Below, piece after piece: positions 1 to 6,508 of a stretch of 7,001 nt of DNA. The position numbers were made by a program, and so were the translations under genes. How positions within the stretch are numbered: position 1 is the first letter of the stretch; each line of letters opens with the position of its first letter. The stretch comes from Campylobacterales bacterium (GTDB lineage Bacteria; Campylobacterota; Campylobacteria; Campylobacterales; SZUA-545). Below the pieces are notes generated by a model, which saw nothing but the letters and a program-made list of their open reading frames with translations, was not told the DNA's origin and did no database searches. The stretch spans positions 1 through 7,001 of the forward strand of contig JAOXRY010000281.1 of assembly GCA_025800305.1 (NCBI GenBank). The letters are read 5' to 3'.

Positions 1-394
1 CTGTCAGTTCATCACCTTCAAGAATAGCTGATTGTATTGGACTAGCTCCTCTGTATTTAGGTAAGATTGAAGCGTGAAGATTTACACAAGGAGCAATATC
101 TAAAATCTCTCTTGAAAGCAGTTGCCCATAAGCAGCAACAACAATAAAATCTGGCTGTAGATTTTTTAAGATCTTTACATTCTCTTCCTCTTTTAAAACT
201 TCTGGTTGATACACTTCAATATTATTAGCAACTGCTGTTTCTTTCACAATTGGAGGAGTTAAAATCTGCTTTCTTCCCACTTTTTTATCTGGTTGTGTAA
301 ATACAGCAGATACATTAAATCTATCATCACCGATAAGTTTTTTTAAGATCTCATCTGCGTAATCTGGTGTTCCCATATAAACAACGTTTAACAA
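1..394 (-). CDS. fmt: Methionyl-tRNA formyltransferase, N-terminal part (cut by window edge)
   Basis: Fmt transfers a formyl group from 10-formyl-tetrahydrofolate to Met-tRNA(fMet) in the cytoplasm, making the initiator tRNA. About 131 residues are visible; the C-terminal part lies beyond the left edge. Seen directly: an N-terminal Rossmann start with MGTPDYA, then VFTQPDKKVGR, then VVAAYGQLL, and the catalytic signature NLHASILPKYRGASP, which holds the Asn and His of the formyl-transfer site. The catalytic Asp further on is outside the window. The start is best placed at a TTG (394-392) giving MLNVVYMGTPDYA. The only in-frame ATG (376) falls just before GTPD and would remove the first beta strand, and an AAAGGA Shine-Dalgarno lies 8 nt upstream of the TTG. 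The gene overlaps the proB stop by 7 nt and is the fifth visible gene of the rplU operon. Identity is secure; the exact start is an inference. Confidence 0.95.
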   Translation of the reverse strand, partial: MLNVVYMGTPDYADEILKKLIGDDRFNVSAVFTQPDKKVGRKQILTPPIVKETAVANNIEVYQPEVLKEEENVKILKNLQPDFIVVAAYGQLLSREILDIAPCVNLHASILPKYRGASPIQSAILEGDELT

Positions 395-1143
395 AATAGA
401 GTTCCTTTATAGTTCTCTTGCCCATCAATAAAGTCTTTTGCATGAGACAATTCAAAACCTGTTGTTAAGAACATCTTCTTCCCATTTTTCATAAGAAAAT
501 CTGCCGCTTTTAGTTTAGTTACAATTCCACCTGTTGCAAACTCAAAGTTTGGAGTATTCTCTTGTTCTAATTCCTCTTTTGGGATCTCACTGACAACTTT
601 TAAGATCTTAGCATCACTAAACTCTCTTGGGTTTTTATCATAGTATCCATCTATATCAGAAAGGATGATTAGCAGATCTCCACCAAAGTATTCTGTTACT
701 TGAGCTGAAAGAAAATCATTATCTCCACGTAACAGTTCATCAACAACAACACAATCGTTTTCATTAATAATAGGAACAATCTTATTTTCTAAAAGTGTAT
801 TAATAGCTGTCTTAGCATTTTCTGAGTGGGCAAAAGACTGAAAATCATCTTTTGTTAGAAGAAGTTGTGCCACATGGATATTGTGCTCTTCAAATTTTTT
901 CCTATATTTTCTTATAAGAACTGTTTGTCCAACAGCGGCCAAAGCTTGTTTATCTGCTGTTGTCTTGTTGCTAAGTGTAGGAACAACAGTATGTCCTGCA
1001 GCAACTGCTCCAGAACTAACTAAGATAACTTCATGATTTTGATGGAGATCTTGAAGAAAGTCTACAAGCTTTCCTATTCTCTCTACTGAAAGTTTGTCGT
1101 TATCAATTAAAACCGAAGATCCAACTTTAACAACTACTCTCAT
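388..1143 (-). CDS. proB: Glutamate 5-kinase, short form without PUA domain
   Basis: ProB phosphorylates L-glutamate to gamma-glutamyl phosphate, the first step of proline synthesis, in the cytoplasm. The 251 residues form one amino-acid-kinase domain: KVGSS at 6-10 near the N-terminus, SSGAVAAG at 43-50, INEND at 126-130, RGDND at 139-143, LSDIDGYYDKNP at 161-172 (nucleotide-binding region), and TGGIVTKLKAA at 204-214. The protein ends right after GTLFC, where the E. coli enzyme (367 aa) continues into a C-terminal PUA domain. The shorter form is, from general knowledge, usual in Campylobacterota, so this is not a truncation. The ATG overlaps the obg stop as ATGA, pointing to translational coupling; the only purine-rich stretch upstream (AAGG, about 13 nt away) is weak. 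No proA is in view. Identity is secure. Confidence 0.96.
   Translation of the reverse strand: MRVVVKVGSSVLIDNDKLSVERIGKLVDFLQDLHQNHEVILVSSGAVAAGHTVVPTLSNKTTADKQALAAVGQTVLIRKYRKKFEEHNIHVAQLLLTKDDFQSFAHSENAKTAINTLLENKIVPIINENDCVVVDELLRGDNDFLSAQVTEYFGGDLLIILSDIDGYYDKNPREFSDAKILKVVSEIPKEELEQENTPNFEFATGGIVTKLKAADFLMKNGKKMFLTTGFELSHAKDFIDGQENYKGTLFC
403..408 (-). promoter_or_regulatory. Shine-Dalgarno supporting the TTG start of fmt
   Basis: AAAGGA on the minus strand lies 8 nt before the TTG at 394-392, inside the last codons of proB. It supports initiation at TTG instead of the internal ATG at 376-374, which would be about 26 nt away. Translation of fmt is probably coupled to termination of proB. 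Confidence 0.55.
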
Positions 1144-2222
1144 AACTGAATAAGAACCTTATGAAGCTCGTCAGTAAGCTCTTTTGTATTTGCTTGTGAA
1201 ACTGATGAAATTGGGATAATGAAGTTGGGTTCTGTTAGATCTTTTCCATACTCTTTTTCATCAATATAGTATGGAAGATTTTGAGAGTTAAAGTTGAAAT
1301 TTTGATTAGGTGTAATTCCTATCTCTTTAAAAAACTCTTTCATATCAGATTCTAAATCTTCACCGTAATAAGCATCTACTCTTGTAATAGCAACAGCAAA
1401 GGCTCTACTACTTAAAACATCAGAGTAATTCACAAGCTCATTCTTTAGGTTTTCATACTGCTCTTTTAGACTTCTATAGTTTGCAGCATCAACCATAAAT
1501 AGTAATAGTTTAGTTCTCTCAATATGTTTTAAAAACTCCAAACCTAAACCTCTACCGTCACTGGCACCCTCGATAATTCCAGGGATATCAGCCATTACAA
1601 AAGAACTATAGTCCTTTAGATCTACAACACCTAGTTTTGGTGTAAGAGTTGTAAACTCATAATTTGCAATTTCTGGTTCTGCTGAACTAACAACAGAAAT
1701 TAGGGTTGATTTTCCAACATTTGGAAATCCGACAAGTCCAACATCAGCAATAAGTTTTAACTCTAGAATAACTTCTTTTGTAATACCTGGAAGTCCTGGT
1801 TGTGCGTAATTAGGTCTTTGATTTGTAGAAGATTTAAATTTTGCATTTCCTGCTCCACCTTTTCCACCTTCTAAAAATTTAACCGTTTGCCCCTCTTCTG
1901 TAAGATCTAAAAGAATTTCACCTGTCTCTTTGTCAATAACTTGTGTACCTGGAGGAACTTTTAAAGTAAGGCTTTCACCTTTTTTACCATAACAGTTTCT
2001 CTTCTCTCCTGGTCTTCCGTTTTGCGCTCTTTGGGACTTTTGTCCACGAAAATGAGAAAGTGTGTCAGTATTATTATCTATCTCAAATAGAACATCTCCA
2101 CCTTTTCCGCCGTTACCACCATCTGGTCCACCTTGAAGGATGAATTTTTCTCTATGAAATGAGACTGCCCCTGCTCCACCTTTGCCGGAAGAGAGAGTTA
2201 ACTCTACTGAATCTATGAACAT
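1140..2222 (-). CDS. obg: Obg/CgtA family GTPase (ribosome assembly)
   Basis: Obg is an essential GTPase that binds the 50S subunit and takes part in late ribosome assembly and the stringent response. The 360 residues show the glycine-rich Obg fold at about 1-158 (GKGGAGAVSFHREKF, GGPDGGNGGKGGDV, GGKGGAGNAKFKSS), then the GTPase domain: P-loop GFPNVGKST at 165-173, switch I TTLTP at 191-195, and DIPGIIEGAS at 212-221. The G4 motif, usually NKxD, reads TRVD (280-283); G5 reads SSV (339-341). About 55 residues separate G4 from G5, more than in E. coli, with an Asn-rich stretch around 306-314. There is no extra C-terminal domain. It lies 59 nt downstream of rpmA with a hairpin between, and its Shine-Dalgarno is weak (AAAGAT about 7 nt before ATG). 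Its stop overlaps the proB start. Placement with L21 and L27 matches its ribosomal job. Confidence 0.96.
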   Translation of the reverse strand: MFIDSVELTLSSGKGGAGAVSFHREKFILQGGPDGGNGGKGGDVLFEIDNNTDTLSHFRGQKSQRAQNGRPGEKRNCYGKKGESLTLKVPPGTQVIDKETGEILLDLTEEGQTVKFLEGGKGGAGNAKFKSSTNQRPNYAQPGLPGITKEVILELKLIADVGLVGFPNVGKSTLISVVSSAEPEIANYEFTTLTPKLGVVDLKDYSSFVMADIPGIIEGASDGRGLGLEFLKHIERTKLLLFMVDAANYRSLKEQYENLKNELVNYSDVLSSRAFAVAITRVDAYYGEDLESDMKEFFKEIGITPNQNFNFNSQNLPYYIDEKEYGKDLTEPNFIIPISSVSQANTKELTDELHKVLIQL

Positions 2223-2250
2223 TTTTTATCTTTGAATATTTAAGGAGGGA

Positions 2251-2273
2251 GCTTCCCCTAAAAAAGGAGAAGC
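2251..2273 (-). other. RNA hairpin between rpmA and obg (possible processing or attenuation element)
   Basis: An 8-bp stem (2251-2258 with 2266-2273) closes a 7-nt U-rich loop, starting 8 nt after the rpmA stop. One pair is C-A when read on the plus strand but G-U on the minus-strand mRNA, so the structure fits a minus-strand transcript better. No U-run follows the stem, so it is not a classical terminator and obg has no obvious promoter of its own. It may stabilise the rplU-rpmA message, mark a cleavage site, or lower obg expression relative to the ribosomal proteins. Function is inferred. Confidence 0.4.
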
Positions 2274-2281
2274 CAAACTAA

Positions 2282-2539
2282 TTAAGCAGCTGAAGTAACT
2301 GAAACTTTTTTTCTATATTTATCTTTTCTACCAAAACTAACAAAACCGTCAGTTAAAGCAAAAAGAGTGTGGTCTTTACCCATACCAACATTATCACCAG
2401 GGTGTACTTTTGTACCTCTTTGTCTAATAATGATATTTCCAGCTCTTACAAACTCACCACCAAATTTTTTAACACCTAGTCTTCTACCAGCCGAATCTCT
2501 ATTATTCTGCGTACTACCTTGACCTTTTTTGTGAGCCAT
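2282..2539 (-). CDS. rpmA: 50S ribosomal protein L27
   Basis: L27 (bL27) is a component of the large ribosomal subunit whose flexible N-terminus reaches the peptidyl-transferase centre. The 85-residue length is standard. The sequence opens MAHKKGQGSTQNNRDS and continues GRRLGVKKFGGEFVRAGNIIIRQRGTKVHPGDNVG in overlapping family signatures, ending with a basic KDKYRKKVSV tail. The mature N-terminus (AHKKGQGS) follows the initiator Met directly, without the cleaved extension seen in Firmicutes. It starts 3 nt after the rplU stop, and its strong Shine-Dalgarno AAGGA (2546-2550, 6 nt before ATG) is formed by the last Glu-Gly codons and stop of rplU, so the two genes must be cotranslated. Identity is certain. 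Confidence 0.99.
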   Translation of the reverse strand: MAHKKGQGSTQNNRDSAGRRLGVKKFGGEFVRAGNIIIRQRGTKVHPGDNVGMGKDHTLFALTDGFVSFGRKDKYRKKVSVTSAA

Positions 2540-2542
2540 AAA

Positions 2543-2854
2543 CTATCCTTCGATTTTAGTAATTCTAACTCTTGTGAAGTCTCTTCTGAAACCTCTTTTT
2601 TGCTTAGAATCTTTTCTTCTTCTTTTTTTGAAGATTACAACTTTAGCGCCTCTACCTTCGTTGATAACTTCACCTACAACTTTAGCACCATCTACTAATG
2701 GAGTTCCGATTTTTGCATCTTTACCATTATTAACAGCGATTACTTCTGTAAATTCAACAGCATCTTTAGGTTCTTTACCCATCTTATCGAAAAGAACTAC
2801 GTCCCCTTCGCTTACTTTATATTGTTTACCGTCTCTTTTTATAACTGCATACAT
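2543..2854 (-). CDS. rplU: 50S ribosomal protein L21
   Basis: L21 (bL21) is a primary large-subunit protein that binds 23S rRNA. The 103 residues are the usual length. Seen directly: MYAVIKRDGKQYKVSEGDVV at the N-terminus, IGTPLVDGAKVVGEV in the middle, and the very basic C-terminal part VVIFKKRRRKDSKQKRGFR followed by FTRVRITKIEG, all typical of the family. It is the first gene of the minus-strand operon. Its Shine-Dalgarno AAGAGG lies 5 nt before ATG, and an extended -10 promoter lies about 60 nt upstream. It is divergent from the PAS gene at 2990. Identity is certain. Confidence 0.99.
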   Translation of the reverse strand: MYAVIKRDGKQYKVSEGDVVLFDKMGKEPKDAVEFTEVIAVNNGKDAKIGTPLVDGAKVVGEVINEGRGAKVVIFKKRRRKDSKQKRGFRRDFTRVRITKIEG

Positions 2855-2909
2855 TTGAGCCTCTTTCTTCTACTTATTTAATTAGCCATGTTTTATATTT
2901 AAGGGCGTG

Positions 2910-2918
2910 ATAATACCA
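2910..2918 (-). promoter_or_regulatory. Extended -10 promoter of the rplU-rpmA-obg-proB-fmt operon
   Basis: On the minus strand TGG-TATTAT (2918-2910) matches an extended -10 element (TGn followed by five of six bases of TATAAT). No good TTGACA is visible; the upstream DNA is T- and A-rich, as expected for the main sigma factor in Campylobacterota. The predicted transcription start near 2903 gives a leader of about 49 nt. It is the best candidate in the only upstream gap of the operon. Confidence 0.55.
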
Positions 2919-2959
2919 AAGGTAAGATTAAAATAAATTTAAATTAAATCATTTCACGG

Positions 2960-2965
2960 TAAAAT
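2960..2965 (+). promoter_or_regulatory. Putative -10 element of the plus-strand PAS gene
   Basis: TAAAAT lies 24 nt before the ATG at 2990, with AT-rich DNA and no recognisable -35 box upstream. A start near 2972 would leave a leader of about 18 nt that includes the Shine-Dalgarno. It overlaps an imperfect 10-nt direct repeat (2956-2965 and 2966-2975). The call is weak because such hexamers are common in AT-rich DNA. Confidence 0.35.
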
Positions 2966-2979
2966 ACGGAAAATTTAAT

Positions 2980-2983
2980 AGGA
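2980..2983 (+). promoter_or_regulatory. Shine-Dalgarno deciding between GTG 2987 and ATG 2990
   Basis: AGGA lies only 3 nt before a GTG at 2987 but 6 nt before the adjacent in-frame ATG at 2990. The spacing favours the ATG, giving a protein one residue shorter. Confidence 0.55.
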
Positions 2984-2989
2984 AAAGTG

Positions 2990-3520
2990 ATGTCAGAGTC
3001 TGAAAATACCAATGAAATTGAGATAGGTGAAGGTACTTTTTTGATAACAAGAACAGATCTTAACGGAGCAATCACATATGCAAATGAGGACTTTTGTAGC
3101 ATAACTGGTTACCAAAGAGAAGATCTCATTGGACAAAATCACAACATCATTAGACACCCTGATATGCCATTGGCAGTTTTTGCAGATCTATGGAAGACAA
3201 TTAAAAGTAACAAAAAGTGGAAAGGCTTTATAAAAAACAAAACAAAAGATGACAAGTTTTACTGGGTAGAAGCAGAAGTTTCTCCCTTTGTAAAAAATGG
3301 ACGTCATATTGGCTATAAGTCCATAAGAAAAAGAGCCCCTAAGGAGGTTATTAAACAAGCAGAGATTAAATACTCCAATATTAGAAAAGATGAGACAGGA
3401 GAATTTAACTCATGGACTATAGAAAAAGAGAACTACAAAAGATTCGATGCTCTTTCAAAAAAATTAAAACTTTCTAAAAAACAGCTTTTTGAAAAAATGT
3501 TAAGTAAATTGGAAAAATAG
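2990..3520 (+). CDS. Stand-alone Aer/CetB-type PAS domain protein, probably FAD-binding redox sensor
   Basis: The 176-residue soluble protein consists of one PAS domain (about 12-118) and a charged helical tail. The PAS closely resembles that of the E. coli aerotaxis receptor Aer: AITYANEDFCSITGY at 27-41, HNIIRHPDMP at 51-60, FADLW at 64-68, W77, IKNK at 81-84, YW at 91-92. Residues matching the Aer flavin pocket (Arg57, His58, Asp60, Trp70, Trp79, Asn85) are all present as R55, H56, D58, W68, W77, N83, so FAD binding is likely by inference. There is no membrane segment or signalling domain, so it must act through a partner, as CetB does with the chemoreceptor CetA in Campylobacter. The tail (120-176) is Lys-rich and ends in a predicted helix. 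It is divergent from rplU and convergent with the histidine kinase gene, stop to stop 12 nt apart. The partner, chemoreceptor or the neighbouring kinase, is unknown. Confidence 0.88.
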   Translation: MSESENTNEIEIGEGTFLITRTDLNGAITYANEDFCSITGYQREDLIGQNHNIIRHPDMPLAVFADLWKTIKSNKKWKGFIKNKTKDDKFYWVEAEVSPFVKNGRHIGYKSIRKRAPKEVIKQAEIKYSNIRKDETGEFNSWTIEKENYKRFDALSKKLKLSKKQLFEKMLSKLEK

Positions 3521-3539
3521 ACAACCTTTCAACTATTTT
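3514..3539. terminator. Possible bidirectional terminator between convergent genes
   Basis: A 7-bp inverted repeat (3514-3520 with 3533-3539) contains the TAG stop of the PAS gene in one arm and the TAG stop of the kinase gene in the other, with a 12-nt loop. The arms have A- and T-tracts, so each strand's RNA has a U-run in the 3' arm (four U on plus, five on minus). The stem is AU-rich with a single GC pair, so termination would be weak. The symmetry fits a shared terminator but could partly come from two facing TAG codons in AT-rich DNA. Confidence 0.35.
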
Positions 3540-6508
3540 CTCTTTAAAGGTAAAACAATTCCAAACACACTACCTTTTCCAACTTCAGACTCAATCTGAA
3601 TATTTCCACCAAGAAGTTCTGTGATACTTTTGGCAACGGTTAAACCTAATCCAGTATCATAGGTATGACTATCAACTGTAGTTTCCGAAAAAGCATCAAA
3701 GATCTTTTCTTGTTCCTCTTGAGGAATTCCTATACCATTGTCTTTAATAGCAATTATTACGTTATTTTCATCTTCAAATAAAACAATAGATACTGCTCCT
3801 GTACCTGACTCTACAAATCTAACAGCATTATCTGCCAATCCTAAAATAACACTTTTTAACTTCTCTTTATCAGTATGAACTATGTAGTCTTCACCTTCAA
3901 CTCTTATATCATGATCTATGGCAATACTTTTATTAAAAGAGTTAACAACCAAAGAAGAGACAGACTCTTTAACTAACTCTATAAGATCTACTTTTTCTGA
4001 CTCCAGTGCCATCTTACCTGCTTCAATTTTCGAAAAATTTTGAATATCTTTTATGAGACTTAATAGGTAGATAGTGTTATGAGAAATCAGGTTAAGGTTT
4101 TGACTTTGAACACTATTTGGCTGTCCTATGAAGTTTTGACTTAACTCTGTTGCAGATTCGGCTATTAAACGAAGAGGACTCTCTATTCCATGAGACACTG
4201 TTGAAAAGAAATTATTTTTAATTTTCTCACTTTCTGCAAGTCTTGAATTAAGAGACTCTAACTCTGAACTTTGCTTTATCATTAATTTATAAGAAATTCC
4301 TGCACTTAACGCAGAACCAAATGCTTGGATATAACCTTCTAAAAACTCTTCATTAAACTCTTTTACTCCACCAAAAACAAGAACCCCAAGCTTCTTTTTA
4401 TTAAAAACTACAGGAATTGCATAAAACTTGGTAAATAAAAGTTTTCCTACCCCTAAATCTATAGGTTCTAAAGATCCTTCTTCAATATCTTCAATTTTAA
4501 CCCACTGTTCTGTCTCGATAGCGTGGTTTAAAATACTAAGATCTTTAAAGTCATAGTAGTTACTATCAGTTAAAACTCCACCATTTTGGATTAGTTTCAA
4601 CTCTCCTTCATTATAAATATAAAATCTACTAAATATTGAGTCTGTAGCTTTACTGATAAACTTCATAGCTTTTCTAACAATTATGTCAACATCAACAGAC
4701 TGGATCTTTCCAAGGTATTTTGAAAAATCAGAAAGTTGTTTTTTATCTGCCTCTAAAAGCCTATTGTAGTTTTTAATTTCCCTAGAACTTATCTCAAGAT
4801 CTTGATAAGCTTCCTCCAGCTCTCTGGTTTTTATGGAGATCTTCTCTTCAAGATTCTCTTTGTAATTATTTAACTCATCTGTCCTGTCTTTCAAGATCTG
4901 AATCATGTCGTTAAAATCGAACTTCATCTCTTCAAGATAGACATTATCAGCAAAACATTTAATCTCTTCTACACTGTAAATATCTGTTTTTGCTTTTTTT
5001 ACTGCATTGGAGACTTCTGTAATTACACCTTCATCGATTTTCTGGCAAACCCTTACAAGCTCTAGATTATCATTAATATTTCGACTCATCATTCCAATAA
5101 TATCTTCAGAAAATATCTCAATATTATTTGGTGTTTTATCTTTATAGATAATATACCTGATAAAATCATTTAATCCCATTTCCAAATTGGCTAAAGATTT
5201 GTTCATCTTACTTACAAGGGTAAAAATTGCAACAATCGTTGCAAACGCAACAGCAAAGGTAGTAAAAACCAAAAAGATCAAACTAGCAATAGCTCCTCTT
5301 TTATAATCAACAATAGAGGAAAGTAACTTATCTGAGATACTATTATCTATATCTTTTAAAATATCTACTCTTTTTGTCGCTTGACTATTCCATATAGAAG
5401 CGTCTATTCCCACACTACTTTTACTTAGCTCCTCCAATGATAAAAGTGCTTCATTGTCAAGGATATTTCTTGTCATAGAGTCTTCAACTCTAACAGATCT
5501 TCTTTTTCTTTTTTTAGATTTATCAAGATAGTTTTTATATTCTGTAATTGTTTTAACTAAAGTAGCAATTTTTTGTTTTTCATATTCTGTTACACCATCT
5601 ATTCTAAGAAACTTATCTGCTAATTTATTTAACTGCTTAAAATTATCATTGGCACGATGAAGATACTTTCTGTCACTACGAACTACATAGTTCTTAAAGT
5701 TATGGATAAATCCACCATAACCTAAGACTTCTCTCATCTCAGAGATTATTTCACTTTTTTTCACCCTACTAGAAGCAATAACTTTATATCTTTCAAATTC
5801 AGGAAATTTTGAGACAACCATAGAGTTATAAAATCTTCGATGTTCAGTATCTGCAAAAAATTGGAAGTTTTCTATAAAAGCATTTTGTGCAATTGTGATA
5901 CGTTTAAAACGATTATATTCATCAGCGGTAAATACACCTTTTGAAAAAACATTAAGTAAGAGAGTTTTTTCAGCATAGGCTTTTTCTGTTGCTTTTAAGA
6001 TGTTTAACTTTGCTACAGAAAGAGTTGAGATCTCATTATCAAGGCTGGTTAAAGTTAAAAACTCAGAAAGAAATATCAACTGTTCTATTTTATTTTCAAA
6101 AAAATCCTCAATGGGAAGAACGTTCAATGTGTTATCAAGATCTCCCCTAAACTTGACAAGATCTTTTTTAAAATCAACATATCTTTTTTTAACCTGAGAA
6201 AACTCAGCATAGTCTGATTCAACAGCTTTTAAACTTTTCAAAAATACTTGAAGTTTTTTATCTGTATTAGCCCTTTGCTTAGTCAGATCTATTTTGCTAT
6301 TGTTTATTAATGAGAGTTCTCTCTCTTTTTGAAGTTCAGTAACTAAAGCATTTGCAGGATAAGAGACTTCATATAAAGAGTAGAATTCTTCTACATTAAT
6401 CCTTTTGTTGTTACTCTCTAAAATCCCTGAAATAGAAAAAATCAAAAACCCAAATACAGGAACAGCAACTGTTAAAAAAAGCTTAGAAGATATACTTAGG
6501 TTTTTCAT
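3533..6508 (-). CDS. Membrane sensor histidine kinase with NIT-like sensor, HAMP-like, GAF and HisKA/HATPase domains
   Basis: This 991-residue membrane kinase is of unknown target. Domains in order: TM1 about 9-29; large helical periplasmic region 30-403, with NIT-like marks at each end (TELQKERELS at 57-66; IWNSQATKRVDIL at 372-384) and GYGGFIHNFKNYVVR at 263-277 between; TM2 about 407-431; a HAMP-like region 432-545 (GLNDFIRYI, SEDIIGMMSRNINDNL) resembling that of Campylobacterota chemoreceptors; coiled coil 540-600; GAF domain about 600-742; second coiled coil; HisKA with H773 in VSHGIESPL; HATPase with N894 (ADNA), DNGIGIP at 923-929, TGLGL at 952-956, GKGS at 977-980. The ATP site looks intact, but the residue after H773 is Gly where Glu is usual, and +4 is Ser, not Thr/Asn. 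No receiver domain follows and no response regulator is in the window. Its ATG overlaps the stop of the upstream PAS gene (ATGA). NIT domains are linked to nitrate/nitrite sensing, but the ligand here is unproven. Confidence 0.9.
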   Translation of the reverse strand: MKNLSISSKLFLTVAVPVFGFLIFSISGILESNNKRINVEEFYSLYEVSYPANALVTELQKERELSLINNSKIDLTKQRANTDKKLQVFLKSLKAVESDYAEFSQVKKRYVDFKKDLVKFRGDLDNTLNVLPIEDFFENKIEQLIFLSEFLTLTSLDNEISTLSVAKLNILKATEKAYAEKTLLLNVFSKGVFTADEYNRFKRITIAQNAFIENFQFFADTEHRRFYNSMVVSKFPEFERYKVIASSRVKKSEIISEMREVLGYGGFIHNFKNYVVRSDRKYLHRANDNFKQLNKLADKFLRIDGVTEYEKQKIATLVKTITEYKNYLDKSKKRKRRSVRVEDSMTRNILDNEALLSLEELSKSSVGIDASIWNSQATKRVDILKDIDNSISDKLLSSIVDYKRGAIASLIFLVFTTFAVAFATIVAIFTLVSKMNKSLANLEMGLNDFIRYIIYKDKTPNNIEIFSEDIIGMMSRNINDNLELVRVCQKIDEGVITEVSNAVKKAKTDIYSVEEIKCFADNVYLEEMKFDFNDMIQILKDRTDELNNYKENLEEKISIKTRELEEAYQDLEISSREIKNYNRLLEADKKQLSDFSKYLGKIQSVDVDIIVRKAMKFISKATDSIFSRFYIYNEGELKLIQNGGVLTDSNYYDFKDLSILNHAIETEQWVKIEDIEEGSLEPIDLGVGKLLFTKFYAIPVVFNKKKLGVLVFGGVKEFNEEFLEGYIQAFGSALSAGISYKLMIKQSSELESLNSRLAESEKIKNNFFSTVSHGIESPLRLIAESATELSQNFIGQPNSVQSQNLNLISHNTIYLLSLIKDIQNFSKIEAGKMALESEKVDLIELVKESVSSLVVNSFNKSIAIDHDIRVEGEDYIVHTDKEKLKSVILGLADNAVRFVESGTGAVSIVLFEDENNVIIAIKDNGIGIPQEEQEKIFDAFSETTVDSHTYDTGLGLTVAKSITELLGGNIQIESEVGKGSVFGIVLPLKRK

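Noticed and set aside
388..1143. ProB as a truncated gene because the PUA domain is missing
   Set aside because: The kinase domain is complete, the frame ends cleanly at the fmt overlap, and the short form is usual in this phylum.
2242..2249. CCCTCCTT on the minus-strand mRNA, similar to the anti-Shine-Dalgarno end of 16S rRNA
   Set aside because: Eight bases can match by chance and no pairing partner or conservation can be shown from this window.
2574..2858. Plus-strand open frame of 94 codons opposite rplU
   Set aside because: It is the complement of the certain L21 gene, has a low-complexity Ser/Leu/Thr/Pro-rich product and no ribosome binding site; it is a shadow frame.
2878..2889. Three-codon frame (ATG GCT AAT TAA) in the rplU leader, possible regulatory upstream ORF
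   Set aside because: There is no Shine-Dalgarno before it, and so short a frame is expected by chance in AT-rich DNA.
2956..2975. Imperfect 10-nt direct repeat (ACGGTAAAAT / ACGGAAAATT) before the plus-strand PAS gene
   Set aside because: Only two copies with two mismatches in AT-rich DNA; too weak to call an operator.
6000..6197. Plus-strand open frame of 65 codons inside the kinase gene
   Set aside because: It lies fully antisense to the kinase sensor domain, with no recognisable domain or Shine-Dalgarno; it is a shadow frame.
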